Positions 1 to 6,109 of a stretch of 19,318 bases of DNA are shown in pieces; positions within the stretch are counted from its first letter, which is position 1, and the number at the start of each line of letters is the position of its first letter. Made by a program: the position numbers and the translations under genes. This stretch comes from Planctomycetaceae bacterium (GTDB lineage Bacteria > Planctomycetota > Planctomycetia > Pirellulales > PALSA-1355), in contig SXHT01000054.1 of NCBI GenBank assembly GCA_005773095.1, positions 1-19,318 on the forward strand, given 5' to 3'. The notes below the pieces were generated by a model that saw only the letters and a list, made by a program, of their open reading frames with translations, had not been told where the DNA came from and ran no database searches.

Positions 1-837
1 AAGGAATTGGTTGCCCGCGCGCTGCACGATCAAAGTCTGCGGGCCGAAATGCCGTTCGTGGCCGTGAATTGCGGTGCGCTCCCCGAAAGTTTGATTGAAA
101 GCGAGCTGTTCGGCCATCGGCGCGGCAGTTTCACCGGCGCAGACGAGCACCGCGTGGGCTTGTTTGAAGTGGCGAGCGGCGGCACTCTGTTTCTTGACGA
201 GATTGGCGAGCTGCCCAAAGGCCTCCAGGCCAAGCTGCTGCGATTTCTGGAAAGTGGAGAAATCCGTCGCGTCGGTGAGAACGAATCGTTTACCGTCGAT
301 GTGCGCGTGATCTGTGCCACGCATCGCGCGATTGAAAATATGGTCGAGGAAGGTGACTTCCGCGAAGACCTGATGTTCCGCATCAATACCTTCGAAATTC
401 CACTGCCGCCGCTGCGCGACCGGGTCGACGACATTCCCGAGCTAGCCAAACATCTCGCGGCGCGTTTCCGACCGGGCGCCGCCATGGACGACGAAATCTT
501 TACGCCGCAGATGATGCAAGCCCTGTGCGAGCACACCTGGCCCGGCAATGTGCGCGAACTGGCGAATGTCGTCGAGCATGCCACGATCTTGTGTGAATCG
601 GGCCTGATCGACGTCGAGCATCTTCCTGGCAAGCTTGACGCGCGTCGCACACGCACGCCTCACCTGAAGACGTTTGGCCCGATGACGCTGCGTGAAATCG
701 AGATGCAAGTCATCCACCAAACGCTGGAGCGTCTAAGCGGCAACAAGCCCAAGGCAGCGGAAGAGCTCGGCATCAGCCTGAAGACGCTTTACAACAAACT
801 GAACCAATCCGGCAGCCCCTTGGAACGCTCGGCGTGA
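1..837 (+). CDS. Sigma-54-dependent transcriptional activator, C-terminal part (5' truncated)
   Basis: The frame is open from the first base; the first two codons (Lys-Glu) fit the end of a Walker A motif (GTGKE), so the receiver or sensor domain and most of the P-loop lie before the window. The AAA+ domain follows: a GSFTGA version of the sigma-54 contact loop GAFTGA at bases 124-141, Walker B GGTLFLDEIGELP, and the arginine-finger stretch FREDLMFRI. The C-terminus carries NVRELANVVEHA and a Fis-type helix-turn-helix (NKPKAAEELGISLKTLYNKL). Such proteins hydrolyse ATP to open sigma-54 RNA polymerase at -12/-24 promoters from upstream enhancer sites. Ala to Ser in the GAFTGA loop is a known natural variant. 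The signal sensed cannot be told from this part. The stop lies 3 bp from the stop of convergent lexA. Confidence 0.95.
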   Translation, partial: KELVARALHDQSLRAEMPFVAVNCGALPESLIESELFGHRRGSFTGADEHRVGLFEVASGGTLFLDEIGELPKGLQAKLLRFLESGEIRRVGENESFTVDVRVICATHRAIENMVEEGDFREDLMFRINTFEIPLPPLRDRVDDIPELAKHLAARFRPGAAMDDEIFTPQMMQALCEHTWPGNVRELANVVEHATILCESGLIDVEHLPGKLDARRTRTPHLKTFGPMTLREIEMQVIHQTLERLSGNKPKAAEELGISLKTLYNKLNQSGSPLERSA

Positions 838-840
838 CTT

Positions 841-1452
841 TCATTCCGCTTTGCGGAATACGAAGGCCAGCACGCCCAGCACCTTGGCGTTTTTCACGTA
901 GATTGACTTCATCGACGGATTGGCCGGCTCCAGGCGGATGCGGTTCTTCTCGGCGTACCAGCGCTTGAGCGTTGCCTCGCCGTCTTCGGTCTGCGCGACG
1001 ACAATCTGTCCGTTGCTGGCGGTCCGCGATTTACGAATCACCACATAGTCGCCATCGGCGATTTGCGCGTCGATCATGGACTCGCCCTTCACCTTGAGCA
1101 CGAACAGGTTCTTAGGGTTCTTGGCGTGCAGCATGGCATCGATGTCGACCCGCTCATCTTGCTCGATCGCCTCGTGCATCACGCCTGCCGCCACCTGGCC
1201 CGCGAGCGGAAGACTGCGATCGAAAATTGGCTCGGCGGACAACTGAATTGCCCGAGACATGTTGGGCTCGCGGCTGATCAAACCCTTCTTTTCCAGGGCC
1301 TTGAGGTGACACATCACGCCGTTGGGTGAGGCGATTGAGAACTCTTCGCCGATCTCGCGAACGGTCGGCCCATAACCGCGACTGCGAATCTTGTCACGGA
1401 TGAATTCATAAACCTCTTTTTGCCGGTCCGTAAGCACGTCCATTAACGACAT
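841..1452 (-). CDS. lexA: LexA repressor, SOS response autoprotease
   Basis: The protein is 203 aa, the usual length for LexA. Residues 1-70 are the winged helix DNA-binding domain (LTDRQKEVYEFIRDKI, PTVREIGEEFSIASPNGV). The self-cleavage site is Ala89-Gly90 in GQVAAGV. The S24 protease dyad is Ser125 (KGESMIDA) and Lys163 (ATLKRW). LexA represses DNA repair genes and cleaves itself when bound to RecA filaments on single-stranded DNA. The ATG at 1452 has an AAAGGG Shine-Dalgarno 8 nt upstream. Its own promoter is at 1501-1528. It stands alone, convergent with the upstream activator gene. Confidence 0.97.
   Translation of the reverse strand: MSLMDVLTDRQKEVYEFIRDKIRSRGYGPTVREIGEEFSIASPNGVMCHLKALEKKGLISREPNMSRAIQLSAEPIFDRSLPLAGQVAAGVMHEAIEQDERVDIDAMLHAKNPKNLFVLKVKGESMIDAQIADGDYVVIRKSRTASNGQIVVAQTEDGEATLKRWYAEKNRIRLEPANPSMKSIYVKNAKVLGVLAFVFRKAE
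843..859. terminator. Short hairpin at the convergent ends of the activator and lexA (possible terminator)
   Basis: ATTCCGC-TTT-GCGGAAT is a perfect 7-bp stem with a 3-nt loop, lying in the last codons of lexA and immediately after the stop of the sigma-54 activator. There is no T-run on either side, so it is not a classic intrinsic terminator. Its place between two converging genes suggests a role in ending or protecting transcripts, but this is inference. Confidence 0.3.
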
Positions 1453-1500
1453 AAAGTAAACCCTTTGCTTGGTGAGTGAGGATCTCCGCCCGGTATGCGA

Positions 1501-1528
1501 ATTATGTTATACGCCCGTTCACTGTCAA
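1501..1528 (-). promoter_or_regulatory. lexA promoter with overlapping imperfect palindrome
   Basis: Read on the minus strand, TTGACA (1523-1528) and CATAAT (1501-1506) are separated by 16 bp, a near-consensus housekeeping promoter about 50 bp before the lexA ATG. An imperfect palindrome at 1497-1514 (arms GCG.AT.A, six of nine paired positions) overlaps the -10 and is a candidate autoregulatory operator. No E. coli CTGT-N8-ACAG box or Bacillus-type GAAC-N4-GTTC box was found, so the operator is only a guess; the promoter is firmer. Confidence 0.7.
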
Positions 1529-1730
1529 GTCCATCTGTACACGTCGGGCACGGAAAAAGGTGAAACCAGGGGAAAACGGACGGCGTTCGCGCGATCATGC
1601 GCTGCCAGCGTCGTTCCGATTTGCGATGGGCCAGGCAGTTTTCTGACTTGGGTGCCACCTGTCAGAGCGAAGCGATGGCCCTGGGACCGTAATCTCAAGG
1701 CCTTCCCCGACCCAGGGCCTTTCCCCCCAC

Positions 1731-2030
1731 GGCCAATCAGTGTTTTATATTCGGCAACCTGGTAGGGCCGGCTTTGCCGGCCGTGGATGGGAACGTCACG
1801 GGAATCCGGCCGGCACAGCCGGCCCTACTTTCGGTGCCCCAATCCGTGGATGGGCAACGTCACGGGAATCCGGCCGGCACAGCCGGCCCTACAGCGGATA
1901 GTCGTGGGCGGCGATGAAACCGACGGTTCCGGCCGCCACCACTTTCGGTGCCCCACTCCGTGGATGGGAACGTCACGGGAATCCGGCCGGCACAGCCGGC
2001 CCTACAGCTACAGCGGATAACTGATTGGCC
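1731..2030. repeat. Palindromic repeat cluster 1 bounded by 10-bp inverted repeats
   Basis: A 48-49 bp unit occurs three times (1781-1828, 1844-1892, 1958-2005). Each begins CCGTGGATGGG, contains AACGTCACGGGAATCC and ends in a GGCCGGC-ACA-GCCGGCC hairpin followed by CTAC. An inverted half-copy (TAGGGCCGGCTTTGCCGGCC) sits at 1763-1782, and a spacer TTTCGGTGCCCC precedes copies 2 and 3. The cluster is bounded by perfect inverted ends GGCCAATCAG (1731-1740) and CTGATTGGCC (2021-2030). The same style of end bounds cluster 2 near 10.5 kb, so this looks like one family of non-coding elements. Confidence 0.85.
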
Positions 2031-2181
2031 CTGCCTTTCCCCCTGTCTTGGCCCGTGAACCTTTACGATTGGCCGTGCCAACTTGCGCCTTCGCTTGACC
2101 GGAGCCGTCGCCAGATTCAAGATTAGATCGTGGCGCTGCCGCCGGGCCTCTCGAAGTCTTTTTCCGAAAGAGAACCACCTC

Positions 2182-3957
2182 ATGCGAATTGTCCCTTGGA
2201 TTCTGACACTCGTGGCCTTGCTTGCCGGCCATGCGCTTTTGGCGGACGGCGACGATGCGCCCCAGAAAACTGAAAAAAAAACCGTTCGGCTGGCCAGCCT
2301 GTCGCTTCAAGGAAACTATCCGGAAGGCACCTCGGCCCCAGGACTGTTTGGCGAAATTGCGCCACGCCTGGCCGATATCCTCGAGCGCCTCGACAAAGCG
2401 GCCCAGGATGAAAAACTGAGCGGTCTGATTCTCGACCTGCGGCTGAGCGAAGTTGGCTTCGCCACTACGGAAGAACTTCGCGCGGCGATCCGCCGTGTGC
2501 GGGCAGCCAATAAAAAGGTGTACGCGGTCGTTCGCTCGGCAGCCAATCGCGATTACCTGATCGCCGCGGCCTGCGATGAAATCTGCATTCCGCCCGCCGG
2601 CCTGCTCATGGTCAACGGACTGCAAGCCGAGGTGATGTTCTACAAAGGCATTTTTGACAAGCTCGGGATCCAGGCCGAGTTCATGCAGGTCGGCAACTTC
2701 AAAGGGGCCGCCGAGCCGTACACGCGCAGCGAAATGAGTCCCGAGTTCCGCAGGCAGTTCGAAACGGTGCTCGACGATTACTATGCGATCTTGGTTGAAA
2801 CCATCGCCCAAGATCGCAAGCTCGATCCGGGCAAAGTCAAGGAACTGATCGACGAGGGTCTGTTCACCGCCGCGCGGGCCAAAGAAGTGGGCCTGGTCGA
2901 TCGCGTGTGTTACGAGGACCAACTGACAGACCAGCTCAAGTTGGCCCTCGGCGCCGACGAGCTGACCATCGAAAAAGACTACGGCAAGAAGAAGCTCGAC
3001 ACCGACTTCTCAGGCTTCGCCGGGTTTATCAAGCTGATGGAGATGATCAGCGGCCAACAGCCGGGCAAACGCTCGACGAAGGCGGATAAGGTCGCCGTGA
3101 TTTACGCGGTCGGCCCGATCATGGACGACGCCGACGCCACATTCAGCATGTTTGACAGCCAACTCGTGACTCCCGACGAGATGATCAAGGCCATTCGTCA
3201 GGCGGAAGACGACGTCACGGTCAAAGCCATGGTGCTGCGCGTCGATAGCCCCGGAGGGTCGGCCTTGGCGAGTGATCTGATCTGGCGAGAAATCGTCCGC
3301 GCCAAAAAGCCGATCGTCGCCAGCATGGCGGAGACGGCAGCCAGCGGCGGTTATTACATCTCGATGGGCGCCGACAAGATCGTGGCCGAGCCCGGCACAC
3401 TCACGGGTTCGATCGGCGTAATCGGCGGCAAGTTTGCCATCGAGGGGATGCTCAACAAGTTTGGCGTCAACACGGATGTGATTTCGCGCGGCAAATCGGC
3501 CGGCGTGTTTTCCATGACCGAACCGTTCACCGAGCCAGAACGAGAAGCCTGGCAACGAATGATGAACGACATCTATGGCCAATTCACCTCCAAGGCCGCC
3601 GATGGCCGCAAAATGGAACCGGGCAGGCTCCACGATCTGGCCCAGGGCAAGGTCTACACGGGCCGGCAGGCGCTGGCAAACGGTTTGGTGGACATGCTTG
3701 GCACGCTCGGCGATGCGGTCCGAGAAGCCAAGCTGCTTGCCGGTCTCAAGCCGGACGACAAGGTGGAAATCCTCAATCTGCCGAAGCCGAAGAGCTTTCT
3801 GGATCAATTGCTGGAAGGCCCCTCCGCGAGTGCCTCGGCGAAGGCCAATGCCCTCGCGCCGGAACTGGTTGCCCTGGTGAAGAAGGCGTCCCAACTGCGC
3901 GCACTTTTCAGCAAGCCCGCAGTCACCTTGATGCCGTTCGAGGTGCGATTTCGCTAA
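2182..3957 (+). CDS. sppA: Signal peptide peptidase SppA, long (tandem S49) form
   Basis: The chosen ATG at 2182 gives 591 aa, near the 618 aa of E. coli SppA, and begins with a signal peptide or anchor (MRIVPWILTLVALLAGHALLA). An upstream in-frame extension to 2083 would bury this segment and was rejected. Two ClpP-fold repeats are visible. The first carries the general-base lysine, Lys174, in GNFKGAAEPYTR; the second carries the nucleophile, Ser388, in AASGGYYI, after LRVDSPGG and before GTLTGSIGVIGG. This is the split Ser/Lys dyad of the 67K type, with the two residues in different repeats. It degrades remnant signal peptides and other peptides at the outer face of the inner membrane. No partner gene is adjacent. 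Confidence 0.95.
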   Translation: MRIVPWILTLVALLAGHALLADGDDAPQKTEKKTVRLASLSLQGNYPEGTSAPGLFGEIAPRLADILERLDKAAQDEKLSGLILDLRLSEVGFATTEELRAAIRRVRAANKKVYAVVRSAANRDYLIAAACDEICIPPAGLLMVNGLQAEVMFYKGIFDKLGIQAEFMQVGNFKGAAEPYTRSEMSPEFRRQFETVLDDYYAILVETIAQDRKLDPGKVKELIDEGLFTAARAKEVGLVDRVCYEDQLTDQLKLALGADELTIEKDYGKKKLDTDFSGFAGFIKLMEMISGQQPGKRSTKADKVAVIYAVGPIMDDADATFSMFDSQLVTPDEMIKAIRQAEDDVTVKAMVLRVDSPGGSALASDLIWREIVRAKKPIVASMAETAASGGYYISMGADKIVAEPGTLTGSIGVIGGKFAIEGMLNKFGVNTDVISRGKSAGVFSMTEPFTEPEREAWQRMMNDIYGQFTSKAADGRKMEPGRLHDLAQGKVYTGRQALANGLVDMLGTLGDAVREAKLLAGLKPDDKVEILNLPKPKSFLDQLLEGPSASASAKANALAPELVALVKKASQLRALFSKPAVTLMPFEVRFR

Positions 3958-4165
3958 GGATTTGTCCGCAATTACTTCCCGATTTTTCCATCGTGGCAAG
4001 CTGGATCGGTTTCAGAAAGTAAAGTGTGACCCGATCCGTCGTTGCCAAGCCGGACGGACTTTTCAATTCGTCGTGTGCCCCTGCCTCCGACTACCCTACA
4101 CGGGTCGGATTGAAGGTCCGACCTGCGAGGACTTTACAATCGTCCTGCACCGGGACGGTTGCACG

Positions 4166-4195
4166 TTGACGAACAGAGAGCCAAACGCTTACGAT
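4166..4195 (+). promoter_or_regulatory. Candidate promoter for the 107-aa gene
   Basis: TTGACG (4166-4171), an 18-bp spacer and TACGAT (4190-4195) fit a housekeeping promoter. Transcription would begin near 4202, just before the 11-bp stem at 4207, so the three-way-junction fold would form the very 5' end of the transcript. An alternative -10 (TACAAT, 4135-4140) with a weaker TTGAAG at 4110-4115 lies upstream. Confidence 0.5.
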
Positions 4196-4206
4196 GGTGG
4201 CTAGAT

Positions 4207-4274
4207 GAGGTTGGGAGCCATGTTTTTCCTGGATCACGCTTCCAGGCGGTTCGCGAAAACCGACTCCCAACCTC
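4207..4274 (+). promoter_or_regulatory. Structured 5' leader: predicted three-way junction RNA
   Basis: The outer stem is a perfect 11-bp inverted repeat, GAGGTTGGGAG (4207-4217) with CTCCCAACCTC (4264-4274). Nested inside are two hairpins: CCTGGA/TCCAGG (4228-4233 with 4241-4246, 7-nt loop) and CGGTT/AACCG (4247-4251 with 4258-4262, loop CGCGAA). The 3' strand of the outer stem ends in ACCTC (4270-4274), which is also complementary to GAGGT inside the Shine-Dalgarno at 4304-4310. The leader could therefore switch between an open and a masked ribosome site. It matches no riboswitch class I recognise. Structure is seen in the sequence; function is inference. Confidence 0.55.
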
Positions 4275-4303
4275 GGCACATTCCCATTGCGGGCTTCTTG
4301 CTC

Positions 4304-4310
4304 AGGAGGT
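4304..4310 (+). promoter_or_regulatory. Strong Shine-Dalgarno that fixes the start at 4318
   Basis: AGGAGGT lies 7 nt before ATG at 4318. This is the strongest ribosome site in the window and argues against the in-frame upstream start at 4159, which would run translation through the stem structure. Confidence 0.85.
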
Positions 4311-4317
4311 GTTCGTC

Positions 4318-4641
4318 ATGCCGCTGTTTGAGGCTGAAACTGATTGTCACATCATCATCACGTGGGCCATGGACGAAGATGCGGCCTCAGCCGTCGTCAA
4401 CGACGCCTACCCCAACGAAAACCTCGTGCGACTTACCAAACGCCCGCGTGATACTTGGGTCATCTCCAAAACTGCCCTGGGTATTCGTGGCTCGGGGGAC
4501 CCCTGTGCAACGGCCCGCGACTGCCTGAGCAAGGCCGCCGGCGACAAAGTACATGCCATTCGCCTCTACATGCACGAGACGGGCACGGATCTGGAGCGGG
4601 CCCGAAAAGTGATCGAGTCGAACATGGTGATGGGCTGGTAG
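4318..4641 (+). CDS. Conserved-looking 107-aa protein of unknown function, with L7/L12-like C-terminal segment
   Basis: The product is a soluble 107-aa protein with no signal peptide or membrane segment. I do not recognise a named family. Residues 1-60 are mixed (DCHIIITWAMDEDAASAVVNDAYP, RPRDTWVISKTALGIRGSG). Residues 77-101 (KVHAIRLYMHETGTDLERARKVIES) resemble the KIAVIKVVRELTGLGLKEAK helix-turn-helix stretch of the ribosomal protein L7/L12 C-terminal domain, a short segment found in small stand-alone proteins that may bind other proteins; this is a resemblance by eye only. The start is set by the strong ribosome site at 4304. The gene has its own promoter, a folded leader and its own terminator, so it is a monocistronic unit likely to be regulated at its leader. 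Confidence 0.8.
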   Translation: MPLFEAETDCHIIITWAMDEDAASAVVNDAYPNENLVRLTKRPRDTWVISKTALGIRGSGDPCATARDCLSKAAGDKVHAIRLYMHETGTDLERARKVIESNMVMGW

Positions 4642-4670
4642 CGGATCGCCCGATGCTGGCAAAGTAGCGG

Positions 4671-4726
4671 GAGCAGAACGATCGAAATATTCGTCAGCAT
4701 GGTCGACGATCATCCTGCTCTTTTTT
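4671..4726 (+). terminator. Intrinsic terminator after the 107-aa gene
   Basis: GAGCAGAACGATCG (4671-4684) pairs with CGATCATCCTGCTC (4707-4720) at 12 of 14 positions, followed directly by TTTTTT (4721-4726). The loop is long (about 22 nt), but the G/C base of the stem and the T-run fit a Rho-independent terminator. It separates this gene from the isocitrate dehydrogenase gene. Confidence 0.75.
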
Positions 4727-4774
4727 GGTTTCAGGTGAGTGCTTGGCACTGCGGGTCCCAGGATGCATGAGCAA

Positions 4775-5869
4775 ATGACACATGAAGTTACCCTGATCAG
4801 TGGCGACGGCACCGGGCCGGAGCTGGCGAAGGCGGCACGAAAATGCATCGACGCCACGGGGGTCAAAATCAATTGGGACGTTCAGGAGGCCGGCGTCGAT
4901 GTGATGGCCCGCATCGGCACGCCGATTCCCGATGCGCTCCTCGAAAGCATTCGCCGCACCAGGTGCGCTCTCAAGTCCCCGATCACCACTCCGGTGGGCT
5001 CGGGCTTTCGCAGCGTCAACGTTTATTTGCGACAGGTGTTTGGTTTGTACGCGTGCATTCGCCCCTGCAAGCAGTACCAGGGGGTGCGAACGTTCTTCGA
5101 TCGGGTGAAGATTGACATCGTGATCGTCCGCGAGAATACCGAAGATCTTTACGCGGGGACCGAGTTCGAACGCGGTCAGCCCGAGACAGCCGAACTCATC
5201 GACTTTATCAACGCCAGGTCAAAGTCGGGAAGAATCAAAACGGGTCCCGAGGAAACGGGCGTCAGCATCAAACCGATCAGCGTCTCGGGCAGCGAGCGCA
5301 TTGTGCGCTGCGCCTTCGACTACGCTCGGGCCAATGGTCGCAAAAAGGTGACGGCCGTCCACAAGGCGAACATCATGAAGTTCTCGGACGGCCTGTATCT
5401 GGAAGTGGCTCGCAGCGTGGCGAAGGAATATACCGACATCGAATTTGAAGACCGCATCGTCGATAACATGTGCATGCAGCTTGTACAAAAGCCGGAGTTG
5501 TACGATGTACTGGTCCTGCCCAATTTGTACGGTGATGTGGTGAGTGATCTGGCCGCCGGCCTGGTGGGCGGACTGGGCGTGGCGCCCGGAGCCAACATTG
5601 GCCCCGCGGGCGCGGTGTTTGAAGCCACGCACGGCAGCGCTCCCAAGTACAAGGGCCTCAACAAGGTAAACCCGACGGCGGTGATTCTTTCCGGCATGTT
5701 GATGCTGCGTCATTTGGGCGAGACCGTCGCCGCTGATCGTTTGGAAAAAGCTGTGGCCGACGTGATTGCCGAGGGCAAATCCGTGACCTACGACCTGAAG
5801 GCCGACCGCAATGATCCCACTGCCGTCGGCACGCAAGAGATGGCCGATGCCATTGGCGCGAAGCTTTAA
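4775..5869 (+). CDS. icd: Isocitrate dehydrogenase, short IDH3-like form
   Basis: The enzyme converts isocitrate to 2-oxoglutarate and CO2 in the TCA cycle. From ATG 4775 the protein is 364 aa, close to the length of mitochondrial NAD-IDH subunits and shorter than E. coli Icd. It opens with VTLISGDGTGPEL. RSVNVYLRQVFGLYACIRP (80-97) carries the substrate-binding Ser/Asn and Arg residues, VRENTEDLYAG is isocitrate-type, and the family signature NLYGDVVSDLAAGLVGGLG begins at residue 250. The coenzyme loop reads HGSAPKYKG: Lys291-Tyr292 match the E. coli residues that bind the NADP phosphate, whereas NAD enzymes usually have Asp-Ile there, so NADP use is likely. ATG 4763 and GTG 4739 are in-frame alternatives; 4775 matches the usual N-terminus and has CCAGGA 11 nt upstream. 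Confidence 0.92.
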   Translation: MTHEVTLISGDGTGPELAKAARKCIDATGVKINWDVQEAGVDVMARIGTPIPDALLESIRRTRCALKSPITTPVGSGFRSVNVYLRQVFGLYACIRPCKQYQGVRTFFDRVKIDIVIVRENTEDLYAGTEFERGQPETAELIDFINARSKSGRIKTGPEETGVSIKPISVSGSERIVRCAFDYARANGRKKVTAVHKANIMKFSDGLYLEVARSVAKEYTDIEFEDRIVDNMCMQLVQKPELYDVLVLPNLYGDVVSDLAAGLVGGLGVAPGANIGPAGAVFEATHGSAPKYKGLNKVNPTAVILSGMLMLRHLGETVAADRLEKAVADVIAEGKSVTYDLKADRNDPTAVGTQEMADAIGAKL

Positions 5870-5973
5870 AGGAAAGACGGTACAATGCCGCTCGCCGCGT
5901 GGGCGTCTAAGCGCCGCGAAGACTTGCGATTCATCCGTGTTTATCACTCCGCCCGATTGATTGGGCCAGGAGA

Positions 5974-6069
5974 GGGGGACAGGCACGTTTTCCCGGGAAC
6001 CACGGTGGACAACCTCCTGACCGAACGATGCGCCTCTCGCGAATTCGCCGGGAAAATGAGCCAGTCCCC
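5974..6069 (+). repeat. REPIN/MITE-like element, copy A
   Basis: The left end GGGGACAGGCAC.TTTTCCCGG (5974-5996) and the right end CCGGGAAAATGAGCCAGTCCCC (6048-6069) are imperfect inverted repeats. The middle carries AACCACGGTGGACAACC and GCCTCTCGCGAATTCG, shared with copies B and C. Copy A fills most of the 240 bp between icd and lpxK. The frame 5885-6085 across it is not a gene. Confidence 0.85.
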
Positions 6070-6109
6070 GGCCCCGGTTGATTGACGAAGGAATCCCAGA
6101 CTGATATCC

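Larger units (their letters stand above)
1453..2181. other. Gene-free region between lexA and sppA
   Basis: This 729-bp stretch holds the lexA promoter, a palindromic repeat cluster (1731-2030) and a short piece resembling the outer end of the REPIN element (2046-2066). The open frames here are unconvincing: the one at 1787-2020 is just translated repeats. Between 1530 and 1730 nothing recognisable is seen. TTGACC at 2095-2100 could be a -35 for sppA, but no good -10 follows it. Confidence 0.6.
3958..4317. other. Gene-free leader region between sppA and the 107-aa gene
   Basis: No convincing gene lies here. It holds a 7-bp hairpin, GGTCGGA-TTGAAGG-TCCGACC (4103-4123), and two near-identical 16-17 base stretches (4056-4072 and 4129-4144, GGACTTT.CAA.TCGTC). 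The second contains TACAAT flanked by AGGAC (4128-4132) and GTCCT (4142-4146), which resembles an operator over a -10. A better promoter is at 4166-4195, followed by the structured leader (4207-4310). No intrinsic terminator for sppA was found. Confidence 0.6.

Noticed and set aside
1787..2020. Open frame of 77 aa with repeated SRESGRHSRPY segments
   Set aside because: It is a translation of the palindromic repeat units, with no ribosome site or homology.
4159..4317. N-terminal extension of the 107-aa protein from the in-frame start at 4159
   Set aside because: It would translate through the three-way junction, and the strong AGGAGGT at 4304-4310 marks ATG 4318 instead.
5885..6085. Open frame of 66 aa between icd and lpxK
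   Set aside because: Most of it lies in REPIN copy A and it spells the same EFAGKMSQSP peptide found across the other copies.
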